Of a DNA stretch of 64,000 bases, positions 48,505 through 56,250 are shown piece by piece (position 1 is the stretch's first letter; each line of letters opens with the position of its first letter). A program made the position numbers and the translations under genes. The stretch comes from GWE2-42-39 sp034003625 (GTDB lineage: Bacteria; Bacteroidota; Bacteroidia; Bacteroidales; Prolixibacteraceae). The stretch is taken from assembly GCA_034003625.1 (NCBI GenBank), contig JAVEYG010000015.1:32530-96529 (forward strand), in the 5' to 3' direction. The notes below the pieces were generated by a model, which was given only the letters and a program-made list of their open reading frames with translations, was not told the DNA's origin and did not search any database.

Positions 48505-48742
48505 AATATAAATGAAATGTATTAAATAAACAACACTAGACGAAACTTCCGATCATGAGTACCTTTTATTTTCTTTGCCAATTTCATTGAAACAGTTCTG
48601 GAATAGTAATTTTCACAAGTGGTAGTAAATTGCACTATTCTTAAAGTAAAAAGTATAATATTCGGTCAAAACTATTTCTACTTAATAATCAATCAAATAG
48701 TAACTACCAGAACCGAAAAATCATTTTCTCTTCCGGATTGCT

Positions 48743-50329
48743 TTATTCCTTCGAAACAGATTCAATTTCAATCTTCAGAAACCGGAATGCTTCTTTTTTT
48801 AATGATCCCGGGAAACGCCTGATGATGGTCGAATTGACTATGATTGCACCACCTGCATTCAGGGAACAGGTTACTGGGTTGCAATTCTCAACAATGGTTA
48901 TTCGTTCATTTTCACTGTGCTGCTTTTTGTGCGATCCCGGAATAATCTGCATTGAAAGCTGCTTTATTTTTGGTTGAGAAAGAAGAACAATCAATTCGAG
49001 CTTAGAATTCCCATATTGGTTAAACTCGCAGAAATGCTCAGGTATTTTCTCGTAGTAATTCACTGCATTTATCGTAAATGAGCCAACCAATTGGTTGACA
49101 ACTTTCTCTACAGAAGGAGTAAAAAGTATTGATCTTATGCTTTTATCAATACCAACATCAATCACCTTTGGCTCCACCGAAGCATTGACAGGAAAATCAG
49201 TTTTTGATAATGCCAGGGCCAGTTGGTTTATGCTTCTCCTGGAATAGAGTTGATTCACCGTGCAAAATCCGTTTTGAGCATATTTTCTGCCAAGCGACAC
49301 AATTCCTTTCTCGGTAATCGATGTATTGTACAAATCGAGGGCATTGGTCAACCTTTCAGTGATATTCGCCCGCAGGCGGTCAGGTGAAAGAACAACAACT
49401 CCATCGCCCAACCCCAGAATTTCCTTTTCCAGTTCAAAATTGTGTTGAACTTCCAGCGAAACAGTGATTCCATATTCGTTGTCATCAATCAGCTTCTGCG
49501 AAGGATGCAACGGTTTGGTCAGCACATAGGGAGCATGTTTTCGGGTAACAAACAGCACGATATTTTCAGCTTTAGCACCATGATTCACCGTTACGCCAAT
49601 TACATTTTTATAATACACTTCAGCATCAAAAACAATTTCATCAGTAAACACTTTCTCTGTATTTCGGACTTCAATAATCCGGTCGATGGCTAGGTTAAAC
49701 AGGGGATGAGCATTGTTCTTTGAGCCAATCAGGAACCAACGGTTGCGGAACTCCTTTAAAAGATAAGGGTAAAACGCAAAAGTACCTGCCTGCCGGGCAG
49801 TAAATGACTGGTAGGTGATTTCGAGTATGTTCTTTCGGATAATAGCCTGGTAAAGCTTTTCAAGGAATTCAATTCCCTTTAAATCTTCGTTTTTTTCGAA
49901 GTCAATAACCGGCTTGCGGTTTACTTTCTGCGAGTAAATATGGTCTTCAAGCTTTTGTACCATCGATTCCAGTTCCCTGAAATGAGAGAATCCCTTGAAC
50001 TGCTTCAGGAAATCAACTGTCTCTGTTAATTTATCCAGATCGCCTTCCGAAAGCGGGATATTCATAATACTATAGTTTGCGTCTTCGTAGGTATAGTATT
50101 TTTTCTCTGAAATCACTATCGGGGCATTGTAACCCAGCTTATCGCTCCGCATTAACTGAATATCCATCTGAACAGTTCGCCTGCTCACTCCTTTATCGAT
50201 TCCTTCATATTCATACAAAGCGTCCGAACAGGCATCTATTAAATCGTCCAAGGTCCATCTCCGGTAACGGTTCTGAAGGCATAAATCAATGGTTTTGTAT
50301 CGTATAAGCGCATTTCGATTGACTGGCAT
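48743..50329 (-). CDS. WYL-domain regulator with degenerate PhyH-like tail
   Basis: 528 residues from ATG 50329. The longer frame from 50410 adds 27 residues with no regulator-like content. Residues 1-75 form a winged helix (RYKTIDLCLQNRYRRWTLDDL, then GVSRRTVQMDIQLMRSD). Residues ~130-290 carry the WYL core (ILEITYQSFTARQAGTFAFYP, LKEFRNRWFLIG). The last ~190 residues are extra. YAQNGFCTVNQLYSRRSINQL and MQIIPGSHKK...LNAGGAIIVNSTIIRR follow the phytanoyl-CoA-dioxygenase (PhyH) fold pattern, but the HxD and distal His are not found. WYL domains sense nucleic acids or nucleotides, fitting control of the divergent SPFH-rtcB genes across the RNA region. Confidence 0.82.
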   Translation of the reverse strand: MPVNRNALIRYKTIDLCLQNRYRRWTLDDLIDACSDALYEYEGIDKGVSRRTVQMDIQLMRSDKLGYNAPIVISEKKYYTYEDANYSIMNIPLSEGDLDKLTETVDFLKQFKGFSHFRELESMVQKLEDHIYSQKVNRKPVIDFEKNEDLKGIEFLEKLYQAIIRKNILEITYQSFTARQAGTFAFYPYLLKEFRNRWFLIGSKNNAHPLFNLAIDRIIEVRNTEKVFTDEIVFDAEVYYKNVIGVTVNHGAKAENIVLFVTRKHAPYVLTKPLHPSQKLIDDNEYGITVSLEVQHNFELEKEILGLGDGVVVLSPDRLRANITERLTNALDLYNTSITEKGIVSLGRKYAQNGFCTVNQLYSRRSINQLALALSKTDFPVNASVEPKVIDVGIDKSIRSILFTPSVEKVVNQLVGSFTINAVNYYEKIPEHFCEFNQYGNSKLELIVLLSQPKIKQLSMQIIPGSHKKQHSENERITIVENCNPVTCSLNAGGAIIVNSTIIRRFPGSLKKEAFRFLKIEIESVSKE

Positions 50330-50540
50330 AATATTTTTGCATAAAAATATGCACTTTTTTTCTACTGCGCAAAAAGACTGCGCAGTAGAGTTCCACCTTT
50401 GTTCCATCAATTGATGACAACAAGTTCTTTGAACAATTAAGATACAGTGCTGCCGGCACTAAAAATCTTCCTGAAAAGGGAGCGCGGTGAAAAGCCAAAG
50501 GTAAAAGACCGGACGTGGGTTTCCATACAGCCCCGTAGTG

Positions 50541-50705
50541 CGGTATTCAATCGAATAACCGTATGCTGCTTTGCCCCAGGTTGTTTTACACCACTTGTCT
50601 GTTGGAGGTTCGAATCCTCCTCCCCTGTAACGGGATAACTCAACGGTAGAGTAACAAGCACCACCCAGGAACTGCGTCTGGTAAACGCAATGGAGTTAGA
50701 TTCCA
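50541..50705 (+). ncRNA. Permuted tRNA-like structured RNA near rtcB
   Basis: Between the WYL gene and the SPFH gene. Reading 5'-3': hairpin CGGTATTC/GAATaACCG (50541-50561); CTTGT (50594-98, anticodon-stem 3' strand); CTGTT (5-nt variable loop); T-arm GGAGG-TTCGAAT-CCTCC (50604-20); TCCC (50621-24, acceptor 3' strand); 7-nt loop; GGGA (50632-35, acceptor 5' strand); TA; D-arm ACTC-AACGGTA-GAGT (50638-52) with the G18G19 pair; A; ACAAG (50654-58, anticodon-stem 5' strand). Every arm has the length and spacing of a tRNA, but the 3' half precedes the 5' half and the acceptor end is closed. A further 5-bp stem with 7-nt loop CTGGTAA follows (50673-89). Bacterial Y RNAs also carry tRNA-like modules. 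The RNA's ends are not known. Confidence 0.55.
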
Positions 50706-50750
50706 AAAAAGAAGAAGGTCGCTTCTGAAAAAGACTGCAGAGAGTTGTGC

Positions 50751-50905
50751 CGGGAAGCCCGCTGTTTAGCCCGTTCCAAATGGCTAAATGGCAATTTTGA
50801 AATGCCTGAAAACAGGACCCAACCTATAACATCATTTGCTTTTGGGTGAAGCATCTGCATCGGGGAGTTTTAACAGAAACGCCTGATGCTGCCCCTACAC
50901 CCAAA
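50751..50905 (+). other. Run of stable hairpins before the SPFH gene
   Basis: There are three helices. CGGG-AAG-CCCG is at 50751-50761. TTTAGCC ... GGCTAAA is at 50765-50788. A long hairpin is closed by TTTGGGTG (50841-48) with CACCCAAA (50898-905), with AGCATC/GATGCT inside. They lie downstream of the tRNA-like module and ~110 nt before the SPFH start, so they belong to its 5' leader or to the same RNA. No reading frame here looks coding. Confidence 0.5.
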
Positions 50906-51015
50906 CTGATTGATTGTGAACGCGAATAGCCCTGTCTTTCCGCTATGGAGAAATGGTTTTCCCGGCAAGCTTTCTTTAAAAGAAATAAGATTTAATAATA
51001 ATAAAAACCAAAACA

Positions 51016-52116
51016 ATGAAAAGACAAAGAATCAACAGAGGAACAGTCGGATTGGTATTCCGAAAAGGCGACTACAAACGCATCATCACCGAAGGATTAC
51101 ATTGGTTAGGATTCAATGAAGAGGTGAAAGTCTATAACTTAGCCAAACCTTTTACTCCTGAAGTTGAATTAAACCTGTTACTGAAAGATGCTGAATTGGC
51201 TGAACGTTTAACTGTAGTTGAAGTAAAAGACCATGAAATAGCTCTTCAGTTTATCGAAGGAAACTTCAAAAATGTGCTTACCCCAGGTCGTTATGCCTTC
51301 TGGAAAGGAATAACCAATTACACATTTACAACGGTTGATTTAAGCAAAATTGAAATTTCGGAAAATATACCCATTCAACTGTTGCACAAAGCAGAAGTTT
51401 TGCAATATGTACGGGTTTATGTGGTTGAATCATACGAAAAAGGAGTTTTGATGATTAACGGGAAAGCTGAGAAGGTTTTGGAAAAAGGAGTTTACTACTT
51501 CTGGAAAAACCCAATCCCAATTTCAGTAATCAAAACCGATTTGCGACAATTGCAGTTGGAAATATCAGGACAGGAAATCCTGACCAAAGACAAGGCAGCA
51601 TTACGGGTAAATTTCTTTGTCCGTTACAAAACGGTTGATATTGACAAAGCTTTGTTTGAAAACAAAGAATTCGATAAGCAACTTTACGTGATGGTTCAGT
51701 TGGCCATCCGTGAATTTATCGGGACGAACACATTGGACGAACTGCTTGAGCTAAAAATATCGGTTTCAGAATCTATCCTGATGGCGATCACTCCTAAAAC
51801 AGCCGAAATTGGCGTGGAAATTTTGGACTGCGGTATTCGTGATATTATTTTGCCCGGCGAGGTGAAAGACATCATGAACCAGGTGCTTGTTGCCGAGAAG
51901 AAGGCACAGGCCAACATCATTACCAGAAGGGAGGAAACAGCCTCAACCCGGAGTTTGCTGAATACCGCCAAACTCATGGAAGAAAACGCCATGCTTTTTA
52001 AGCTCAAAGAAATGGAGTATCTGGAACGGATTACCGAAAAGGTTAACAATATTTCGCTTTCCGGCGGAGGGCTTGTGCTGGACCAGTTGAAAGGACTGTT
52101 CGTTTCTCAAAAGTAA
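51016..52116 (+). CDS. SPFH/slipin-family protein without TM helix
   Basis: 366 residues. The Band-7/SPFH core runs from ~residue 110 to 300 (VYVVESYEKGVLMINGKAEKVLEKG, KAALRVNFFVRYKTVDIDKAL, GVEILDCGIRDIILP, NQVLVAEKKAQANIITRREE; landmarks). Unlike typical slipins there is no hydrophobic N-terminal segment; it begins MKRQRINRGTVGLVFRKGDY. A pattern G-x5-L-x2-G-x-Y-x-FW occurs three times (KRIITEGLHWLG, KNVLTPGRYAFWKG, EKVLEKGVYYFWKN). It is 27 bp from rtcB and co-directional. An assembly scaffold for RNA repair is plausible but inferred. Confidence 0.82.
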   Translation: MKRQRINRGTVGLVFRKGDYKRIITEGLHWLGFNEEVKVYNLAKPFTPEVELNLLLKDAELAERLTVVEVKDHEIALQFIEGNFKNVLTPGRYAFWKGITNYTFTTVDLSKIEISENIPIQLLHKAEVLQYVRVYVVESYEKGVLMINGKAEKVLEKGVYYFWKNPIPISVIKTDLRQLQLEISGQEILTKDKAALRVNFFVRYKTVDIDKALFENKEFDKQLYVMVQLAIREFIGTNTLDELLELKISVSESILMAITPKTAEIGVEILDCGIRDIILPGEVKDIMNQVLVAEKKAQANIITRREETASTRSLLNTAKLMEENAMLFKLKEMEYLERITEKVNNISLSGGGLVLDQLKGLFVSQK

Positions 52117-52143
52117 ACGTATTATTTTCTTAATTTGACGATT

Positions 52144-53316
52144 ATGAAACAAGTTATATCAGAGGGATGCAAAGTCCCGATAAAAATGTGGTTAAGCGAT
52201 GTTGAAGAGAATGCGTTGGCTCAGGCCCGAAACCTGGCCAACCTTCCTTTCGTTTTTAAACATGTAGCTTTAATGCCCGACTGCCACTCCGGGTACGGAA
52301 TGCCTATTGGCGGGGTTATTGCTACGAGAGGAGTGATAATTCCCAATGCGGTTGGCGTTGATATTGGTTGCGGCATGTGTGCGGTGAAAACATCGCTCAA
52401 CGAAATACAAACCGACGGGATCAAGAAAATCATGTCGGGTATCCGGGAGTTGATACCACTTGGATTTGACCATCACAAAGAAGCTCAGGATGAACATTTG
52501 ATGCCTTTGCTGGATAAAGTCCCTGAAAATGGAATTGTTCGTCGCCAATATACCGCAGCTAAAAAGCAGATTGGCACGCTGGGCGGTGGTAATCATTTTA
52601 TTGAAATACAGAAAGGGTCCGATAAGCATATCTGGATAATGATCCATTCAGGAAGCCGGAATATCGGGCTGAAAGTTGCCGAACACTATAACAAACAGGC
52701 GATTCTGCTTAATGAGCGCTGGCATTCGTCGGTTGATAAAAAACAGGATTTGGCATTCCTGCCTATCGAAACTCAGGAAGCGAAAGACTATTTTGCCGAA
52801 ATGCAATATTGTGTCGATTTTGCTTTTGCCAACCGGTTACTGATGATGGAGCGAATTAAATCAGTGTTTTTCGAGGTAATCGGCGAAAACTTCTCTGCCG
52901 TTGAGTTTATCAATATTGCCCATAACTATGCCAGATGGGAATCACATTTCGGGACAAATGTCATTGTTCACCGGAAAGGGGCAACCAGCGCCCGCGAAGG
53001 TGAGATTGGCATTATTCCAGGCTCCCAGGGAACGAAAAGCTACATCGTTCGGGGAAAAGGAAATGTTGAAAGTTTTGAGAGCTGCTCACACGGTGCTGGC
53101 CGACTTTTGGGACGGAAACAGGCGCAACGAGAATTGGTACTGGAAGAAGAAATCAAAAAGCTCAACAATCAGGGCATTGTTCACTCCATCCGAAATACCA
53201 AAGACCTAGACGAGGCTCCCGGTGCATATAAAAACATTGATGTGGTTATGGAAAATCAATCTGATCTGGTTGACATTTTAGTTGAACTGGCCCCATTGGC
53301 TGTGATAAAAGGATAA
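52144..53316 (+). CDS. rtcB: RNA ligase RtcB
   Basis: 390 residues. It joins 2',3'-cyclic-phosphate (or 3'-phosphate) RNA ends to 5'-OH ends using GTP and Mn. Metal and catalytic motifs are complete: DIGCGM (Asp73, Cys76), GGGNHF (His151), HSGSRN (His168), HNYAR (His260), HRKGATSA, GSQG and SHGAGR (His316, the residue that carries GMP). ATG 52144 is preferred over TTG 52135. No archease or RtcA is present in the window. The partner genes are the SPFH protein, the WYL regulator and the tRNA-like RNA, suggesting repair of cleaved tRNA-type substrates. Confidence 0.95.
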   Translation: MKQVISEGCKVPIKMWLSDVEENALAQARNLANLPFVFKHVALMPDCHSGYGMPIGGVIATRGVIIPNAVGVDIGCGMCAVKTSLNEIQTDGIKKIMSGIRELIPLGFDHHKEAQDEHLMPLLDKVPENGIVRRQYTAAKKQIGTLGGGNHFIEIQKGSDKHIWIMIHSGSRNIGLKVAEHYNKQAILLNERWHSSVDKKQDLAFLPIETQEAKDYFAEMQYCVDFAFANRLLMMERIKSVFFEVIGENFSAVEFINIAHNYARWESHFGTNVIVHRKGATSAREGEIGIIPGSQGTKSYIVRGKGNVESFESCSHGAGRLLGRKQAQRELVLEEEIKKLNNQGIVHSIRNTKDLDEAPGAYKNIDVVMENQSDLVDILVELAPLAVIKG

Positions 53317-53326
53317 GTTAACGACT

Positions 53327-53359
53327 AAAAAATAGGGAGGCAATGCCTCCCTATTTTCA
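53327..53359. terminator. Bidirectional terminator after rtcB
   Basis: AATAGGGAGGC-AAT-GCCTCCCTATT is a perfect 11-bp stem with a 3-nt loop, A-run on the left and T-run on the right. It sits between rtcB and a convergent gene and can stop both transcripts. Confidence 0.88.
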
Positions 53360-53716
53360 GAATTTGATCTGATCTTCAACTTCTTTGATCTTTTCATCCA
53401 AAGTGGATTTGATCTCATCCATCACAGCTGATACAACAGGTGTATTGGAAGTTTTAAACTCCTTACCTGAAGCATCCCGAAGGAATACAGTAGCACCCAT
53501 CCCGTCAGTACCCAACGAAAAGGTCTGAAGGTTTCTGCGGGTGTCGGTCAGCTTGCGCCACTTTTCAATGAGCATGCTCAAATCTTCAACCTTCTGGATG
53601 CGCTTTTCCAATGAAGGAATTTCAACAACTGCTTTTTCATCTTTCTTTACTACTTCCAAAGAAGCTTTCGGTTGTTCGGCACCTTCTGAATCAAGTTTTT
53701 TAGCTGCATTATTCAT
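53357..53716 (-). CDS. Conserved mobile-element protein, unknown
   Basis: 119 residues. A charged N-terminus precedes a helical stretch (SLEKRIQKVEDLSMLIEKWR), then a small beta-rich segment (RRNLQTFSLGTDGMGATVFLRD) and a final coiled-coil helix (LDEKIKEVEDQIKF). I recall similar short proteins beside ArdC-type genes in Bacteroidota conjugative elements, function unknown. Its translation start is 9 nt from a leader hairpin that has a close relative before the ArdC gene. Confidence 0.65.
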   Translation of the reverse strand: MNNAAKKLDSEGAEQPKASLEVVKKDEKAVVEIPSLEKRIQKVEDLSMLIEKWRKLTDTRRNLQTFSLGTDGMGATVFLRDASGKEFKTSNTPVVSAVMDEIKSTLDEKIKEVEDQIKF

Positions 53717-53725
53717 TGTTATTTA

Positions 53726-53945
53726 CTGCTGCCTTGCAGATTTATTTTGGCATCAGGCTCGCCGGTTAAAATTTCGGCGTAACCGACATTGAGCTGTCCC
53801 GGATAAGGTCAACGGGGTGCATGTCAGTTTCATACCAAAGATGGGCAACCCATGAAACTGAACGCATCTGAAAGACGGTTGCTTTTCTGTTTTTAAAAGC
53901 AACCGCCCCTTTACCGTTCCGGGAAGCGATCAATAACTTTGCTGC
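53726..53945 (-). promoter_or_regulatory. Structured 5' leader, copy 1
   Basis: A ~220-nt element in the 5' region of the 119-residue gene, matched by 55713-55985. It shares near-identical blocks (on the plus strand ACATTGAGCTGTCCCG, AGGTCAACGGGGTGCATGTC, CCCCTTTACCGTTCCGGGAA) separated by hairpins that differ in sequence but keep pairing: CAGTTT/AAACTG; CGGTTGCTTTT/AAAAGCAACCG; CGCCG/CGGCG. A last hairpin (53726-53756, TGCC/GGCA and CTG/CAG) ends 9 nt before the start codon. I cannot name the class. Confidence 0.65.
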
Positions 53946-54011
53946 AATTTTAAATGGAGTGGTTTTACCTTTCAAAATACTTGAAACGAACAAAAAGGGG
54001 CATTCCTGCCC

Positions 54012-54719
54012 CTAGAATTCAAACATCAACTGCTGAGTTACTTTTGGTGCCGGTGTTTGTTGGACAACGAGTTCCTGTTTCTTTTCCGGTAATCTTAAAA
54101 CCATATAGCTTTCAGATTCTGATATTTCCCTGATGTACGGAACTCCATGTTCCGGATGAAGTTCAATTCTCCATCCGGCGTAAAAGCGGTTCATCAGCGT
54201 ATCCATCCAGCACACTTCACCCAGAAGTCCATTCAGGCACAGGTTGATTACACACATCATGGTACAGGTTCGGTCGATGTCGGCTCCAAAAAACAAGCAG
54301 TTTCGACTTATTTTTGCTGCTGCCATTAGCATTCGTCCTGAACCGCAACAGCAATCTGCAACCCGTACTCCAAAACCTGCCGGGTTTAATATCCTGGCCA
54401 TCATATCGCATATTGGTTCTGGAGTGAAAAACTGTCCGTTATGTCCGTGACTTAGGTATTCCATGTAAAAGTCACCGAAACCATCTTTCAAACCTTCTCC
54501 CTTGTTGTCCATCTCTATAACTAATGCCCCGAAAGCTTCAGCCATCAAATAGGCATCCGGCTTTTCGTAGTTGCGGACAATCTCATGGTAGCGGTCTTCT
54601 TTTCCTCCAAGGGATAAAGAACAGATGACCATTTCCAAGAAATCGTCAAACACCGAATGCAAACCGTACTTGTAACCTATTTGCATGATATACTGGGAAA
54701 AACTCTTTAACTGTTCCAT
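54012..54719 (-). CDS. N6-methylase-like (HsdM-type) SAM-binding protein
   Basis: 235 residues. GQFFTPEPICDMMARI (residues 96-111) and the motif I block VADCCCGSGRMLMAAAK (120-136) are those of type I-like N6-adenine methylases, followed by FFGADIDRTC for SAM binding. The catalytic (N/D)PP(Y/F) motif, expected ~60 residues later, is not found. The chain turns instead to a short C-terminal tail (QQLMFEF). Small proteins of this kind occur on Bacteroidota mobile elements. It may bind SAM/DNA without methylating, or need a partner. It lies between ArdC and the 119-residue gene, same strand. Confidence 0.75.
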   Translation of the reverse strand: MEQLKSFSQYIMQIGYKYGLHSVFDDFLEMVICSLSLGGKEDRYHEIVRNYEKPDAYLMAEAFGALVIEMDNKGEGLKDGFGDFYMEYLSHGHNGQFFTPEPICDMMARILNPAGFGVRVADCCCGSGRMLMAAAKISRNCLFFGADIDRTCTMMCVINLCLNGLLGEVCWMDTLMNRFYAGWRIELHPEHGVPYIREISESESYMVLRLPEKKQELVVQQTPAPKVTQQLMFEF

Positions 54720-54789
54720 TTTTTAAATTTTTAATCATGATTAACTATTGATATTTGAAATAATGAGAATGAGATAAAAAAGGCGGAGG

Positions 54790-55701
54790 CTAAACTGCCT
54801 CCGCCAATTGCTCGACCATTGCGACACTAGCTGCCGGGGTTGGATAGGATTGATGCTCCAGGATGTAATCCACTGCTTTTTGAGCCATAGAACAAGCCAT
54901 TAAGAGTATCTTCTTATCTTCCTTGAACTTGCCAATCCAGCTTTTGATATAGGCTGCACTATTGTCGATGGTGGCATTTTGGATGCCGGTCTTGTAACAC
55001 AGGTAAGCTGCTCCCATTTCAGCAACCAGTTCTTCCTGGCTGTAATCCTGTGAACCAAACTTGTGATTGGGAAGCTTTTCGTGCCTGCCGGTCCGGTTGA
55101 TATGACCTGTTGAATGCACCAGCTCGTGGAAAATCGTGGAATAATACTGTTCATCCTGGAAGAAAGAGCGTGGATTGGGCATTCCGACGTAATCACCGGA
55201 CGGCGAATAAAAGGCATGAGATTGATTCAACCTGATTTCAGGACTATCTGACCAGAACTCGATCAACTGTTCTGCCTCACAAATCGGGTCAAACTCATGG
55301 TCATGAGCTTCTGTTGGCGGGATTTTACTTTCTTCAATTCCCTCAGTTTGCTTTAGGTTGAAAACGGTGTAATACCGAAGAAACGGGAAATGGTCGATAC
55401 TTCCATCCTTTTCTTTGTCGAGTATCTTCCAAAATACAACCGGGAAACCTTTTTCTCCTTTCAGAATATGGCCACCCAATTCTTTAACCTGGTTAAAGGT
55501 GAGAAAGAATGGGGACCCAAACTTATCGGCCACAGTGAGCAGCAGCCAGAAGTTAAATCCTTTGTACACCTTTTTGTGAACCATGTTCTGAGGTAAACCT
55601 GTTTCAGCTTTCCAGGGCATTTGCCAAGGAATAACACCTTTTTCAAGGCGTTCGATTATCAGGTTAGTAACCATTTCATAAATGTCGAATGAAGTATTCA
55701 T
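54790..55701 (-). CDS. ArdC-like antirestriction protein (zincin)
   Basis: 303 residues. The N-terminal ArdC ssDNA-binding domain starts with YEMVTNLIIERLEKGVIPWQMPW (residues 9-31, landmark). The C-terminal zincin domain has HELVHSTGH at 192-200 and a downstream EELVAEMGAAYL supplying the third ligand. ArdC proteins enter the recipient with conjugative DNA and protect it from restriction. Their coding context here (methylase-like gene, conserved small gene) marks a mobile-element accessory segment. Translation starts 11 nt after the final hairpin of leader copy 2. Confidence 0.85.
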   Translation of the reverse strand: MNTSFDIYEMVTNLIIERLEKGVIPWQMPWKAETGLPQNMVHKKVYKGFNFWLLLTVADKFGSPFFLTFNQVKELGGHILKGEKGFPVVFWKILDKEKDGSIDHFPFLRYYTVFNLKQTEGIEESKIPPTEAHDHEFDPICEAEQLIEFWSDSPEIRLNQSHAFYSPSGDYVGMPNPRSFFQDEQYYSTIFHELVHSTGHINRTGRHEKLPNHKFGSQDYSQEELVAEMGAAYLCYKTGIQNATIDNSAAYIKSWIGKFKEDKKILLMACSMAQKAVDYILEHQSYPTPAASVAMVEQLAEAV

Positions 55702-55712
55702 GGGAAAGCGCC

Positions 55713-55985
55713 GATGCCTTTCGGACTTATTTTGGCATCCTTCGATAAACTAAGGATATGTCTGGCACGCCGTTAAACTTAAATTTTTGGCGTACCAACA
55801 TTGAGCTGTCCCGAATCAGGTCAACGGGGTGCATGTCAGTTTTTTGCAATCCTTTTTACAGTTAGTGAATCAGGTTCATTCACCATTGGTATAGAAAGCA
55901 AAAAACTGAACGCATCCGAAGGAAACGAGCCACGAAAAGCGAGTTCCCCTTTACCGTTCCGGGAAGCGTAAATAACTTTGTCGGA
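55713..55985 (-). promoter_or_regulatory. Structured 5' leader, copy 2
   Basis: The counterpart of 53726-53945, in front of ArdC. Conserved blocks are retained, and the variable hairpins have different sequence and length (GCAAAAAACTGAACGC side; ACGCC/GGCGT at 55767-55793). The terminal hairpin GATGCC ... GGCATC (55713-55739) is a perfect 6-bp stem 11 nt before the start codon, with loop AAAATAAGTCCGAAA closely matching copy 1. Spacing to the start is conserved between copies. Confidence 0.65.
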
Positions 55986-56027
55986 AATTTGAGTGTAACA
56001 AGGCCCCGACTTTATAACGTGAAATAG

Positions 56028-56098
56028 AAAAAGACGTTAAAATTAATAGATTGAGGGGAACCGCCGAACTGGAGGTGGTTGGAGTGAAGCGTCTTTTT
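56028..56098. repeat. 71-bp inverted-repeat element
   Basis: AAAAAGACG (56028-56036) and CGTCTTTTT (56090-56098) form a perfect 9-bp outer stem. AACCGCC and GGTGGTT form an inner 7-bp stem with one G-T pair. It lies upstream of leader copy 2 and may be a terminator, promoter structure or element end. I see nothing else in 56100-56250. Confidence 0.45.
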
Positions 56099-56250
56099 GC
56101 CTTGTGGGTTGTCATAGCTCTTTGAATTTGAGAAACGAAAAGACAATGTGCTTTTGGTTCGATGGGGCAAAAAGTGTGACAAAAAAATAAACCGAGAGGG
56201 GGATGCAGACTAGGCGGACCTTTTTCACCAATTAATTAAAGTAAAGCGTT

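Noticed and set aside
50330..50410. Longer WYL protein from 50410
   Set aside because: The added residues contain Cys-rich, non-regulator sequence and lie in the intergenic region. The winged helix begins right after ATG 50329.
50594..50705. Ordinary (linear) tRNA gene or two tandem tRNAs
   Set aside because: The T-arm precedes the D-arm. No acceptor 3' strand follows the GGT anticodon-like hairpin, and the sequence upstream of the T-arm has no good D-arm. Only the permuted reading satisfies all spacings.
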